Source: Sipunculus nudus (taxonomy: Eukaryota; Annelida; Sipuncula; Golfingiida; Sipunculidae). From it: a DNA stretch of 64,000 nt. Made by a program: the position numbers and the translations under genes. Location: contig CM049308.1 in NCBI GenBank assembly GCA_026874595.1, forward strand, positions 44,275,327 through 44,339,326, in the 5' to 3' direction. Shown one piece after another: positions 33,346 to 45,776 of the stretch (within the stretch, counting starts at the first letter, position 1; each line of letters opens with the position of its first letter). The notes under the pieces were generated by a model. The model ran no database searches, was not told the DNA's origin, and worked only from the letters and a program-made list of their open reading frames with translations.

Positions 33346-36147
33346 TAGGAAGTGTTGGACTTCACTCTTGTCCTTTGGGGCTGGGAGTTCTGCTATATCT
33401 ACAACTTATATCTTGCTATTAGTATAGATTTCGGTTATATTTGTTACTTTCTGAGTCTTTTCCTTATAACTATTACTAATCTTACCTTTCCTAGCCTTTT
33501 TATCACACTATATGGCCCATCCCCTCATTATAAATATTATATTGCATTTTGTGGTACAAGAATTTCGATGTCGGCAACATGCATGGGTGAGGAAGCACTG
33601 ACGGTACATAAATTTTGATGTCCTTGAAAATACTTTTCAGGTCCTTGAAAAGTGCTTGAAATTTTTCTCATGATAAGTGTGTGAACCCTGTATCAAATCT
33701 GTCAGGGTATGCCTGTTTCAGGTTTTCAGTTGTGGTCAGATCATTTAGCTCACAATTAACTGCACAATTAAGTTGGACAATATTCAACTCTTGTCAGACA
33801 ACCCGAGTATAGCAGGTCCTTCTACGTTTACTTTATAGAAAAATATTTGTTTCCAAGGCGTGTCTTTGCGTCTACATGTGATGTATCTTAAGGTATTGCC
33901 CCCTGGTGGACAGCTTGTAAACTATATTTTGTTGCTCTCGCAAGAAGCGAGGTTGAGCGAGAATGAGCGAGGAGGCCATTCCGCCAAGTGATGTATTGGT
34001 GGTGAAATAAAATGTCGTGGACCGTTATAGCCTTTGTGGTGTTTGTTTGGGCCCAAGTTATGACAACATGGAATACAGATTGTGCCAAATTGCTCGATCT
34101 CCTCATCGTTATAGGCAGTTAAAATAGTTTCCCGCTTTCCCGTGTGCAGCGGCGTACCTAGCCTCATGGCTGCCCGGGGCGGTCTTAGAAATTGCCGCCC
34201 CTCTAACAAAACATTACAAACCTGGATAACATATTGAAATATATCGTGTCAAATGTCCTTGTTTCAGGCTTGTATTTGACCACAACGCAATTATATGGAT
34301 TCACTGGATGGGAATTCTTCCGCCACATATTAAAGAGCAGACATGTATCTCTTTGCTAATGTATATATTATAAATCAAAAGATCGCTCGAAGCACAATTA
34401 TATTTCATTATGAAGTGATCAGAAAGGAATAAAACGAATAAATTGTAACTATAAACAGATTACACTGCAGGATACACATATAATGTGTGAAATTAAACTT
34501 TCATCATTCATGTAAACACGATTTATGATTACTTTATACTCAGCTTGGGAAAAAACTTTATTTGGTGAGTGTTATTCCATTCTTAACGTATACAAATACC
34601 TTGTCACATTTATAATTCCACCTCTTGTTAACGCATATGACAGCAGGTACACCTAATAGAGCTATTGGGATATGCATGGTACTGCTGCATGCAAGGCACT
34701 TTAGTCTTTACTGAAAAAGCGTAATTCATTAGTTAAGTCTATATATGTAGGCAGGGCATGTTTAATATTTTCAAATTAATCCAATGTTTGGACAAACTGA
34801 CTTAGTTTAATTAAAAAAATCCTCCAAGTTAAAAGCATACTATATTTCAAGGCTACATCAAAATCATTTAGGAATTATAGTGATTATGCACTTTGCGAGG
34901 TTTTATTTATGAACTGATGGCTATTTGTTATTTAATAAAGTATTTAAATAAATTTCAAGTAATGATATAATTTAAATATATAATTTAATTTCAAATAATT
35001 TGTCACAATATACAACAATTGTCTTTAGGTAGTGGATAATTAAACTGTTAATAACAGAATTAGTAGTACAGGTAAATATATCTTTAATTTAAGTTTTGAA
35101 CGCTAAAAGTTAAAACTGATACTTGATACGTATATTGCACATTGGCTAAGCGGCCAGGGGGATTCATCCCGCCGGACAGTTATAATAGAATTATATTTTA
35201 AGGTAAAATAATTCCTACATAGGCCTGGGTGTTTATTGTTTTTATTCACGTTACATAAAAGATCATGCAGGCCATATTGGTTAATCAAAAGACTACGCTC
35301 CCGAGGCAGCGGAAATCTTGCGCTTCTAAAGAAGCTACTGATTATCACGCTGCCAGCTTTGACCGTTTATGATATATTTAGACACCAGATGGCGGTTTGT
35401 TGTCCACTGAAATAAACGTGCGTACGATGTGACAAGCAGCCAATCAGATGCCAATAAACAAACACTCAACAGGCATCCTGGCTCCGCCCATTGCCGCGCT
35501 TCAAGCGCCGTTTGATGAGTTTCCGGTCGAATTTAAATTGCTCCCTCTGCATTCTCGCATCATCGACCGATTCGATTATGATATTATGACTGTGTTAGCG
35601 TAGCCATGTACATGTATCTGTTTTCTGCAGAACTGAAACCAGCCAGCGAGGTGTGCACGCAGCCTTTGTTGTTACGTTTCGTTTGAATTACAGCTCACCG
35701 GCCGAGCATCCTATTAGTCCGCCACGTACGGACTCCATTTATGTGATATGGAGTCCGACCGTCTGGCGGTGAGAGTTCACCCTGCGGTACATGGAGGGAC
35801 CTGTAACATGAAATACCACTGCTTGTGCAAAAGAGAAGCAATCTTGTATTTATATATTTTAATAAACTTATTATGTATCAAATTAAATCGATATATCACC
35901 TTAATGTGCGCCTGTAAATGTTCTTTATCCTTTGAACTGCCGGGGTTCAGTTGTTGCATGCGTAACAGGACACCGCCGGAAAAGGAATCCCATGCAAATT
36001 AGGTGGGCAATCTATGCAAAAGAGGAATTCAAGGGGGGGGGGCTTTTCCCAGGAATGCCAGTGCCGTGCACTAGGATAGACCATATTTTCATGAGCATCC
36101 TTCCCATCATACATCGCGTGTTGTCAATGATGCTAATTTCCTATTGG
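33346..36147. other. Unassigned sequence, no recognised gene
   Basis: Frames up to 95 codons show no domain. CGGCGTACCTAGCC near 34,149 followed by GCCCGGGGCGG looks like a generic transposon fragment. From about 35,400 to 36,100 the GC content rises and CpG dinucleotides are frequent, which would fit a host regulatory or first-exon region, but nothing specific supports a gene. Confidence 0.35.
35729..35757. other. Inverted repeat, 10-bp stem
   Basis: CGGACTCCAT and ATGGAGTCCG are perfect complements separated by nine bases. Function unknown. Confidence 0.5.
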
Positions 36148-39100
36148 CTCCAAAGTGACCGACAAGTCAGGTTCCTTTAGGTCAAAGGTCGACCACCTGT
36201 TGCCCTGGCATAGCATGGCCTGCGTGGCCGGCAAAAACCTGTTGTAAGAATATAGTTTTGTCAGGACCGGTTTTCGGGGTTTCGGCAACGAGGCATGACA
36301 GCCCGTAATGACCACGAGGTCTTTGGGTAGCCTCGTCAGTTCTGCCCAGACCTTGCTGTTGGCAACCAGCCGACTGGTCGCCTGTACAATCTTTTTCCAG
36401 TTAGGAACCTTATTTTATCCCCCGTCAGTTATATTCTGAAATGCATGTAAAAATGTATGATTATTTTTGTACTAATAGGAAACCCAAACGTTCATTCTGT
36501 CCCACCATGCATATATAAAACTTCCTGTCTGTTCCATCCCAATATATTGTATTTTCTCTGCTGGATACATTTGTATAAAATATGGTCAACTGCAAAGTAT
36601 AAAGCCTCCAGTCTATTTTATATTTTCCTAAAATGCCCTATTTCGGACCAGTAGAACGGCAGACTAAGCAGTTTCTCGTCTCCCCCCCCCCCCCCCCCCC
36701 CCCGCGCTGCAAGAATATCGTTGGGGTCTACTTTAGTCGGTACATCGCGGGCAACGATTAATAATTAAACGAATTAAGTAGTGATAGGGCAGCGATTAAT
36801 AATTAAACGAATTAAGTAGTGATAGGGCAGCGATGGTTTATGTAAATTTGATTCTGAATAGCCTACCAGAGCTGCCATTCCCCTTTCTTTATTCCTGGCC
36901 ATTCTAATCCAAAAGGTTACGAAATAAATATCAGTAAATGTTTAATGTATATTCCTTCCAAAACAATAATAATTATGAAGATTTAATATGAAGAGTTCAC
37001 AGCAGAGTAAAGCTGTTGTCATAACTGGGTAATTATTTATGCTTAATTGAATGCTTTCTCTAAAGTGAGCTTAATAAATAGTAGCACACGTTCCCACTTT
37101 CTGCCCGTGCTAGACGTAGAATACCTGGCCCTATAGTGACCGTGTGGGTGCTGGTGCTGTCATCTGGCCGCCTGGGGTAAACTAGTTTCCACAGTCCAGC
37201 TTAGGCCTGTGCTGCCACTTGGCATCTCAAATGAATTAACCATCAAAACAAAATTCAATACCTTAGAAACGGGACATAGTTACAATAGAACACGACTGTC
37301 ATCAATATTATTATTTATTAAGCATTACCAGGTATAGATAGTAGCACAGACGTGCTGTTCTCCAAACATTTAACCAGACGTGCGAACTAAACAGTTTCTC
37401 ATTCAATGGATGCAAGAATTCTTTTCAATCGATTTTTCTTATAATTTAAGATGGTCGGGAAAACTTAAAAAACCATGAAAAATAATATATTAATTCTCTT
37501 AAACTCATTTCTGGTATTATCATCAGATGACAGTCATTTTTCAAGAATTTAGACCGAAAGTTCCGAAAACTGACTTACCACACGATTACCGCCATAGAGC
37601 TTGGGGACTGTTTCTCCCAGTTTGCTGTTGCCGTTTGTTTACCTTTCGCAAACAAATAGTGCATTGTAAAGAGTCTTGAGCACAGTATTCCGCCTCCAGT
37701 CCATTCATAATTTATGTAGTATTTATGCATATTCAACTGTTTCACTGTTCAGCTTATCCAGATATATATCCTTTTAAACAATCAAATTTTAGTAAGATTC
37801 CTCCGCGTTCTGCATTTCACAGTACAAAATACCCGCCAAACTCCACGTGTTTGATAACCTCAAAACCGACCGTAAAAGCATTACTTTGATAAGCCTACCA
37901 TCCACTATTCTATCGTGCCAGACCAGGAATTTATTAGGGCCCCGCTTGAAAAGCGGGTGCCCTATAGTAATCGACCTGTCCGTCTGTCTGGCTGTCCGTC
38001 CGTCTGTCCATCAGTCCGTCAACAAATTCTTTTCCGGATGATAACTCCAGTTAGGATTAACGGATTGAGTTCAAACCTGAAATATGTATTAACCATCAAT
38101 TATGGAAGATCCCTATCGATTTTGGGGTCCAGAGGTCAAAGGTCAAAAAGTTATTCACAGTTTGGTGTTAAATTTTAGGTCCCTCTTTCAGCAGGGCAGA
38201 AATCATAATTGTAACCATAATTATTTGTTCCACCTTAACAGTAGGACAGGTCCTCATGTCAACAGCAACGAGGCATGATATATGGTCATAGTCAGCCATT
38301 TTTCTGTAAGTTAGGCTATGTGGTAAAAACCATTACTGAACACCTAGTAAGGTTGCGCTCTCTTAACAAATATGCATGCAAAAGGACACACACTGTTAAC
38401 ACAATAACTCGTAAAAAGTATTTCATATAAGGTCCCCAGACTCATGGCAGTGATGGACCTTTTGATGGGCTACATCATGTTTGAAGATGGGAGACCTTGA
38501 TGGATTTTCAAGGTCACAGACGTGATAATGCTAAAATGATGTTAACCAAATAGATTGCGAACAATTTGACTAACACTCACTGAACTTGCACCAGTAATGT
38601 TTTTCATGAAGGGCTAGGTCAAGTTGGAAGATGGATGACCTTGACAGAGGCGATAATTCTCAAATGATGTAAATGCAATAACTCGCAAAGAATTGGATGA
38701 ACAATCAAATTCGTTTCTGCATAATAACTCCCCTAACACATGATGGATAGGATTAAATCATAATATGTATCACCTATTGCCTAAGGGCAAGCTTATTGAT
38801 ATTTGGGTCAGAAGGGGACAAAAAAGTAATACACAGTTTGATGTTCAGTTGCTGGTGTCTCCTTCAGCAGGCCAGATGGATGTATCTTTTTCGAGTCACT
38901 CGTGTACAGCGGCATTACATTTTCACATTTTTTTAAACATTTTCACTTTACCATATCTTTTCTTCCAGTTTCTTTACAGGTTCTTTAATTTTCAAATATC
39001 ACTCTGTCAGCCCATGCTACCAAAGTACACCGAATTCACAGTACTTCAATTTATAATGACTGCATCTTTTGCGGGGCCCTTACTGACCTGTCAGTTTTCT

Positions 39101-39957
39101 AGTTTAAAGAATATTTGTAGATTAAATCTTATATTATTATGATCCTCTTAAGTGTCAGTTAGCATCACGATTCGGGTAGCAGATTAGGAGAGTATACACC
39201 TTAAGTGATTGCATTTAAGAGGCACTCTCCTAACACACCCACTATCCAACCTCCACACAAGCACTTATATTTTATCTGAGCCTTATCGTTCTTTCCTCAG
39301 CATTATAAAGTTTTATTCACACCTAAATAACCACTCATAGTTGCTCAGTTGTTCTTAATGTAAATCTTTTAATTATCTAAGAAATAGATTAGTGAACAGA
39401 CCAATGTTAGAAAATTTTGCAATGTAAGTGAATCATGTGACATAAACTGATGTCATACTGAGATTACCACAGTTATAATGAGATGGACATATACCCATAA
39501 ATGTTTGCAATTAAAATGTGAAGTCTGTGGATTTAAGAGAAATATATGTATATGAAATCTGTATGTAGCTTGAACTATTTTATTTTCATTATAGTATATA
39601 AAAACAGGATAACAAATCATTATCTTACTTCATGGTAGATTATATGCTCTTTACTGTCAATAGTACATAAACCAGGGTAATTGGTCATGTTGTAACATTT
39701 AAATATCTGGATGTTTATTATTATAACTTTATCTGTATAACGTATTCTGTGATGAAAGATATATTGGTTATGTACAATATATGAAATATAATAGTGTGTA
39801 CGGGGAACTGGTGAGTTCTGCCCAGACCTTGCTGTTGGCAACGTTGGCAACCAGCCGACTGCTCGCCTGTACAATCTTCTTCCAGAATAAATCTCTTCCT
39901 CGCCTCTCATCTGTCTTCATTGATTGTTGAACCTGGCCTCCACCGAGCCGCGTGACA
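36148..39957 (+). repeat. 5' LTR with family F insertion
   Basis: Homology with the 3' LTR starts at CTCCAAAGTGACC (46,524) and ends at GCGTGACA. It contains the 62-base direct repeat at 36,339-36,400 and 39,815-39,885, a C22 run (36,682-36,703), a 45-bp tandem duplication near 36,760-36,835, and AATAAA at 39,886. Family F occupies 37,936-39,102. Confidence 0.8.
37936..39102 (+). mobile_element. Family F element (1.17 kb) in the 5' LTR
   Basis: The 5' end AGGGCCCCGCTT folds on AAGCGGGTGCCCT. A GTCC-type tract follows. The 3' end is GCGGGGCCCT (39,071-39,080, the inverse word), the hairpin ACTGAC-CT-GTCAGT (39,082-39,095) and CTAG (39,099-39,102) followed by T. The 3' LTR at 48,456-48,472 has the empty site: uninterrupted GGAATTTATTTAAAG. 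The interior has a DR1-type AGGTCAAAGGTCA at 38,133-38,145. Confidence 0.85.
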
Positions 39958-39961
39958 AAAA

Positions 39962-39979
39962 TGGCGCAGCCAGCAGGAT
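39962..39979 (+). other. Primer binding site, probably tRNA-Ser type
   Basis: TGGCGCAGCCAGCAGGAT, four bases after the 5' LTR end. Its complement ends in GCTGCGCCA and resembles the 3' end of metazoan tRNA-Ser; the identity of the primer is tentative. Confidence 0.6.
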
Positions 39980-40961
39980 GAGATGCGATAGAGATTGAAC
40001 ACCTGGATGGAGTGGACTAGCTGACCTGCACGTCCTGTGTCCCTTGCTGGCGTATGGTTTCGCCAAGACCGCCTATGTTGTCGTGTTTTTGGACTTTTGC
40101 TGTGTTTTGAGGACTGAATTTTGGTTACGTACCCACTGACGGATGTTTTCCTTTTTCTGGTGATCACCCACCGCGCCGTCGCGTTCTGCCTGTGCTTGTT
40201 GGTCCCTTGGTTCTGTGGCGTGGACTGTTCGCAGGGCGCTATAGGACCGGCCTGGTGTCCTGTTCCGGACTGACCTCAGCATGGATTCAGTGGACTAGGG
40301 ACCCGTTAATAGCCAGTGTGTGACGAGTGGTTTTTCTGTGCTTCTGAGAGCACAATGGACACATCGGCAAGGACAGTGCATATAAAATGTTTCATCCTTT
40401 TATTTGGGTGGCGTAAGGTGACATATATGATTTAATTATAAAGGTAAACTATTTATTTAATAATGGATATCCAGATTTTTACGGTTATGTTACAGGAATA
40501 CATTTGTAATAGTTAGATTATTTTTTTTTCTGCATTAAGCTTACACCAGGCATTTATATTTTGGTTGACTGCAGCAAGATTGCTAAGATTCTTTGCATCT
40601 ATAATAATACCCTCGTTAAACTTCTTACTAGTAATGATTGCTTAATTGGTAGTGATTGTTTAAGTGTAATTTACATTTAAGTGTATGAGAAAAGGTGAGG
40701 TAAAGTATTCTTACATTTCCTTGGTTGTCTGCCTGCCACTACCAGTGCGGTAAGTTCACATAGGTAAGACTTTTTGTATCATCTGTAGGGGTATAGATAG
40801 ATGTTAGTTGAATCTGATTCCCACCGATCCAGATACATTTTTGTAATTTAGCTTCCTAGGACTAGGTATCCTTTAGTATCATGTAAAATCCACTTACCAT
40901 TAGGTACACTCGCACCGTAGTAGTTAGGTCCGTACCAAAGGATGTTAAGCAGTCACAACTC
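39980..40961 (+). other. Leader region of the second gypsy element
   Basis: Between the primer site and the first legible gag frame. No reliable coding sequence on the plus strand; frames on the minus strand overlap the LTR end and are not credible. Confidence 0.4.
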
Positions 40962-42132
40962 GTGGGGCACTTTGGTACGGTCGGCACGGTGGAATCCATT
41001 TTGATTTCTACTGACAAATTGTACATCGTGTACGCCTCTCCCTCTGGTGTCCCCACGGCCATAGACTCATTGAGTTCTATTAAGTTGTCAGCCCTAAAGG
41101 AACCAGTGCTACTTTTGTTAGCTCCAGCAACAGATACTGATGAGCCTCAGATCAAAGCGTTGCTTGACCCTGATCCTCTTTAGCATTTCTTAGATTCCTT
41201 AAGCTCTGATAACTTAGCTAAACTGCAAACATAACTGGAAGGTCGAGTGCCTAGCAGACAAGCTCCTCCTGCCCCTCTGTACACAGTTAGTCAGCGCCCC
41301 CGATTACCCACCTTCTCCGGGGATCCTGGGAAAAACATATCGTATAGCCAGTGGAGATTTCAAGTCCAGTGCCTGCTGGATAACCCTAGTTATCATAAAA
41401 GCGAAGTGGAAGAGGTAGTCCGCTTGTCACTCAGGGGCACTGCAGCAGAAATTTTATTATGCTCAGAACCAGGAATAAAGGTTTCTGATTTGCTCCGTCA
41501 AATCGACCTAATGTTTGGGTATGTTGTAGATTATAATCTCCTCCGGTAACCGTATTATGGAGCTCAGCAAGGTCCGGGGAAAACATAGTTCAGTGGGGCT
41601 GCAGACTCCAAAAACTACTCCATTACCTTAAAGGCAGGGATTTGATCACCCCCACGGAAGCAGAGCATAGCTTGAGATCCAGGTTTTGGTGTGGACTCCA
41701 CCCAAGTTATGTTAAAGTAAAAGAAGCCTTACGGGTAATTCTGCGAACAGGAAAGTCGTTCAATGAATTATTTAGTTGTGCTAGGGACTGGAGGCGGAAT
41801 ATACACCTGGCCCTTCGTCCGTCCGGGTTTCCCATCCAGCCCAGCCTGGAAAGGGTAAATTGCCCCTACAACAGCAACAGCAAACAAACCCTGATTTAGC
41901 CCAAGCTGTAGACACGGTACTAAGAAAAATGGAAGGCTTAGAGGCACGCTTAAGTAAAATAGAAGGAAAGGCTACTTACCCCAGTAAATCTCCCTCAGAC
42001 ACCAATCCTAACCAAGATCAGAGCAGCACTGCTGGTCAAAATCGCTTATTTTGTAGCAGATGCAAACGAACCAACCATCTTCTGCGATATTGTGTGGCCC
42101 GTAGGGACGTGAACGGACGGCCTTTAAACTGA
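40962..42132 (+). pseudogene. gag: gag of the second gypsy element, frameshifted
   Basis: Four frames cover it. 40,962-41,183 is a possible N-terminal piece. 41,247-41,549 has RPRLPTFSGDPGKNISYSQW and RLSLRGTAAEILL, the capsid type shared with gypsy gag and domesticated PNMA proteins. 41,642-41,899 continues the capsid C-terminal region. 41,860-42,132 has a glutamine-rich start, a short coiled coil and one zinc knuckle, CSRCKRTNHLLRYC (CX2CX4HX4C). Gag would form the particle and bind element RNA. The frame changes make it non-functional. Confidence 0.75.
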
Positions 42133-42201
42133 AGTCCGCCTGCAACAGACGATTGGGGGTTGCAGGCGAGAGACCTGTCCCTACTAAGATTCCTGTAGTA
42201 C

Positions 42202-42738
42202 TTGGTTGGCAGTGTCGACCAGGTAGAGCTCATAGCCAACGGTAATTCCTCTACTGAGTTACTTGACTCTGGCTCGGCCATTTCCACGGTTGCCGAGTGG
42301 TTTTGTAACAAACACCTAGCTTCTTGTTCTATATTGCCCGTGGACCAGGTATTGGAGTTCGAGGTAGCTAGTGGCGGTAGGCTAGACTATTTAGGTATCG
42401 TTGAGTTGGATCTTAACTTTCCATCGGTTTTGAAGGATACAGTTTTCCCTACTCCAGTCCTCCTAGTAAAGAACACGAGCTTTAATCTAAATACCCCCTT
42501 TGTAATTGACCAGAACATTATCAAGCCGTGGGTCAGACCCCTAAGGGCACTCAAGGGACCCAGATTTATCCAAACAGCTGGCTTATCGGATCCCTGGCGT
42601 TTAGCGTGTAGAAACATTTGTCTCTTTAACGGTTCTACTTCCAAGCCTCTCGGGAGGGTGTTTAGCAATAAACAAGTCCTTATACCACCCAATCATAGCT
42701 ACTTCATACAAGGGGAAACAAGAACGTACGTTTGGTGA
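42202..42738 (+). pseudogene. pol: Protease region of the second gypsy element
   Basis: 178 codons starting MVGSVDQVELIANG. LLDSGSAISTV carries the Asp-Ser-Gly form of the retropepsin active site. A Leu/Val-rich remainder follows, with TPFVIDQNII in place of the usual G-rich flap partner. It opens in a frame different from the zinc-knuckle frame and is disconnected from RT by further breaks (42,739-43,080). Confidence 0.65.
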
Positions 42739-43082
42739 AACCACTTTTGTGACTGAGCCTGAGGGTCAGCTACCCGCAGGACTGGTGTTAGACCCCATTT
42801 TGTGGAAGTTAACTTGATAAACAAAACCAGAAAACGGGTTGACGTAAAGTTTCTAATTTGACCTCTAGCCCAATTACCGTTCCGGCAAAAGCCTTACCTT
42901 GTTCCCTCCAAGTGGCCTCGGTCGTACCTTCCTTTAGTCAAAGCACGAGCCCTGCAGGTTTACTAGACTAATTTAACATCGGTATCTCTTTCTCTGAGGA
43001 AGAGTGTCACAAAGTTTAAAGTCTTTTAAATACTTGGACCTCTATCTTTTCTATTGATGAAACAGACATCGGCAAGACCGAT

Positions 43083-43395
43083 ATGATAAAACACCGGATA
43101 GTCTTAACAGATGAAACGCCCTTCAAAGAGCCGTATCGGCTTATCCCTCCTCATCTTTATGAGGAAGTCAGGTGTAATCTTAATGAAATGCTCGAGGCAG
43201 GTGCCATTCGTGAAAGTTCGAGTCCATTCTAGTCAGTTATAGTAATCGTCCGCAAGCCTGATGGCAAACTAAGATTTTGCGTGGACTATCACTGTCCGTG
43301 ATGCGCATTCTCTGCCTCGCATTAATGACATTTTAGAATCACTTGTAGGCAGTAAATTCTTTTCCTCTCTTGACCTCAAAGTCGGGTACTGGCAA
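43083..43395 (+). pseudogene. pol: RT N-terminal part, with stop and frameshift
   Basis: In one frame it reads KEPYRLIPPHLYEEV, then EAGAIRESSSPF, a TAG stop where gypsy RTs usually have Trp, and RKPDGKLRFCVDY. A frameshift at about 43,300 leads to ARDAHSLPRIND-like text and then to the long frame at 43,396. Confidence 0.7.
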
Positions 43396-45024
43396 GTGAA
43401 GGTGGAGGAAGAAGACAAGCATAAGACCTCATTTACAGCCTGTCCATTAGGGTTTTTCAAGTTTAATACGATGCCCTTCGGTCTAGTGAACGCGCCGGTC
43501 GTCTTCCAGTGCTTAATGCAGAAAACTATGGGTGATTTGCATTTATCGCAATGTCTCCTTTATTTGGATGACATCATAGTCTATAGCTCAACTTTTGAGG
43601 AGCATCTTGAACGGATGGTGGCTGTATTTCAACGCTTCAATAATGCCGGTTTAAAGCTAAAACCGAGCAAGTGTCATTTCTTTCAGACAAAAGTCCGTTA
43701 TCTAGGCCATGTGGTTTCAGCTGATGCCATTCACGCAGACCCGGCCAAGGTAGATGCAGTAAAGCAGTGGCCCACATCAAGTACAGCGACTGAGATTAGA
43801 CGGTTCCTAGGTTTCGCTTGTTTTTACTTTACGTTTATCCCTCATTTTGCCCATGTAGCACGTCCCCTCCATGACCTCCTGAAGGGAGTCTCGCCCAAAA
43901 AGAAAGGTAAACCTGGTAAGTACACGCCTAAAACCACATCCATTACATGGGGTACAAAACAACAGGAGGCATTTGATAAAATTAAAGACTTACTGTGCCA
44001 AACCCCTGTATTGGCGTTTGCCAATTTTACTAAGCTATTTGTCCTGCACACGGACGCTTGCAAATCATGTCTAGGTGCCATCCTATATCAGGAAGAAGAG
44101 GGTAAACTCCATCCCATTGCCTACGCCAGCCGTAGCCTTAGACTCTCAGAAACTTATAATCCAGCCCACAAGCTAGAATTTCTGGCTTTAAAGTGGGCTG
44201 TCACAGAGAAATTTAAAGACTATCTTTATGGTGGTACATTTACTGTCAGAACTGACAATAACCCATTATGCTATGTCCTTTCTTCAGCCAGGCTTGATGC
44301 CACTGGACAGCGGTGGATTGTTGAACTGGCTAACTTCAATTTTGATATTAAATACCGCTCAGGTCAGGTTAACATAGACGCTGATGCGTTACCAAGGTCT
44401 CCTGGTCGGGAGATTGGCCATCTCTCCACCGAAACCGTAAATGCTATTTGTAACTATCAAATGCCTTATTTTATTGGCTTACAACACATACCTGCGCCGG
44501 CTGATCAGTGCGCTTGTTCAGACAACCTTCAACATACCCCAATTAATATAAGAGACAAACAACTTGAAGACCCCATCCTCAAACAAATAATTCAAAGCTT
44601 AGAAGCAGGACATGAACCTAAAATAACCAGGAAACCATCACTGGATTCCAACTGGCGTATATACCAGAGCCGAGCTAAGCAATTTGTTTTACGGCAGAAT
44701 ATACTATGTCGCAAGAGAACCGTAGATCATCAGCTTACATACCAGGTCGTATTGCCTGAATCTCTGCGTAGTGTGGCTCTTCGTTTATTACATGACCTAA
44801 TGGGGCACCTGGGAGAAACCAGAACTACAAAACTAGTCCAGGATTGGTATTTCTGGCCAAAAATGTCAAAAGTTATTATCCAATACGTCTCTGGCTGTCC
44901 AAGATGTGTCAGAAGAAAGACACCTTCCAATCAATCAAAGAGCTCCCATTGTCAATATTTGTTCCACTGCACCTTTGGAGTTACTTTGTGTAAATTTTGT
45001 ATCAGAAGAACCGTGCAAAGGTAA
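43396..45024 (+). CDS. pol: pol: RT palm, RNase H and integrase zinc domain
   Basis: 542 codons, the longest open frame in the window. Residues 1-60 have FKFNTMPFGLVNAP and the catalytic YLDD at 56-59. YLGHVVSA and IRRFLGFACFYFTF mark the thumb and connection. RNase H starts at about 210 with LHTDACKSCLGAILYQ, then ASRSLRLSE and VRTDNNPLCYVL. KYRSGQVNIDADALPRSPG closes it (family: LSRSP). The integrase HHCC region is near 465-510: HDLMGHLGE, then GCPRCVRRK. The integrase core is in another frame (44,906). The ATG is internal to RT and not the original start. Confidence 0.85.
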   Translation: MKVEEEDKHKTSFTACPLGFFKFNTMPFGLVNAPVVFQCLMQKTMGDLHLSQCLLYLDDIIVYSSTFEEHLERMVAVFQRFNNAGLKLKPSKCHFFQTKVRYLGHVVSADAIHADPAKVDAVKQWPTSSTATEIRRFLGFACFYFTFIPHFAHVARPLHDLLKGVSPKKKGKPGKYTPKTTSITWGTKQQEAFDKIKDLLCQTPVLAFANFTKLFVLHTDACKSCLGAILYQEEEGKLHPIAYASRSLRLSETYNPAHKLEFLALKWAVTEKFKDYLYGGTFTVRTDNNPLCYVLSSARLDATGQRWIVELANFNFDIKYRSGQVNIDADALPRSPGREIGHLSTETVNAICNYQMPYFIGLQHIPAPADQCACSDNLQHTPINIRDKQLEDPILKQIIQSLEAGHEPKITRKPSLDSNWRIYQSRAKQFVLRQNILCRKRTVDHQLTYQVVLPESLRSVALRLLHDLMGHLGETRTTKLVQDWYFWPKMSKVIIQYVSGCPRCVRRKTPSNQSKSSHCQYLFHCTFGVTLCKFCIRRTVQR

Positions 45025-45376
45025 CATAGAAAACATCTTTGTAGTGACAGATCACTTCACAAAATTTGCGAGGGCTTTTCCCTGTAAAACTCAACAGGCC
45101 AAACCGACAGCCCAAATATTATTTGATCAATTTATATGCCACTATGGCTTTCCCCAGAGAATATTATCTGATCAAGGCAGAAATTTCGAGAGCAAACTGA
45201 TCAAGGAACTATGTAGTTTAGCTGGGATTTCCAAGTGTCGAACTATCCCTTATCATCCACTGGGGAATGGTCAGTGCGAACGTTTTAACCACCCTCTCCT
45301 AAATATGCTCGTCTGCCTAGAGCCAGAAGGGAAATCCAATTGGAAAATACACCTTAATGCTCTGACCCATGCTTGA
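44906..45376 (+). pseudogene. pol: Integrase catalytic core
   Basis: 156 codons in a shifted frame that overlaps the previous one. The first Asp is in FVVTDHFTKFARAF, the second in ILSDQGRNFES and the Glu in GNGQCERFNHPLL, so the D,D,E triad is intact. The frame ends at a stop in the helix after the core. The shift from the zinc-domain frame lies between about 44,910 and 45,020. Confidence 0.8.
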
Positions 45377-45719
45377 TAATTGTACTCAACATGAGACAAC
45401 CGGGTTCTCCCCCTTCTTTCTCATGTATGGTCGCCATCCCAAACTGCCAATAGACATAATTCTGGGTTTAGATCAAGAGGATAAGCAAGCAGCCACAGAC
45501 TTCTTAAAATATGTGCAGTCCTTAAGGGATACTCTATCAGATGTTTATAAAATGGCACAGAACTCTTCTTTCGCCCAGCAACGCCATAAAAAGCGCTATG
45601 ATCGTAAGATTAAAGGCGCGTCCCTTCAATTTGGAGACAAAGTCTTAGTCCATAACCTCAATGTAACTGGTAAACAAAAACTCGCTGATGTGTGGGGAAA
45701 CTCCTATATACAATGTTGA
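45369..45719 (+). pseudogene. pol: Integrase C-terminal domain
   Basis: Starts within NCTQHETTGFSPFFLMYGR, the conserved end of the gypsy integrase core. After a helical stretch it has FGDKVLVHNLNVTGKQKLAD, the DNA-binding barrel region common to gypsy integrases. It is one frame away from 44,906-45,376. Confidence 0.75.
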
Positions 45720-45776
45720 AGGACAACCAAAAAAGGGATATTCCAGTTTATAGGGTGCATAAGGAAGAAGCAACGG

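Noticed and set aside
36682-36703. Poly-C runs (5,543; 36,682; 46,997) as structural motifs such as i-motifs
   Set aside because: Possible chemically, but lengths differ between the two LTR copies and homopolymers are error-prone; nothing else supports a function.
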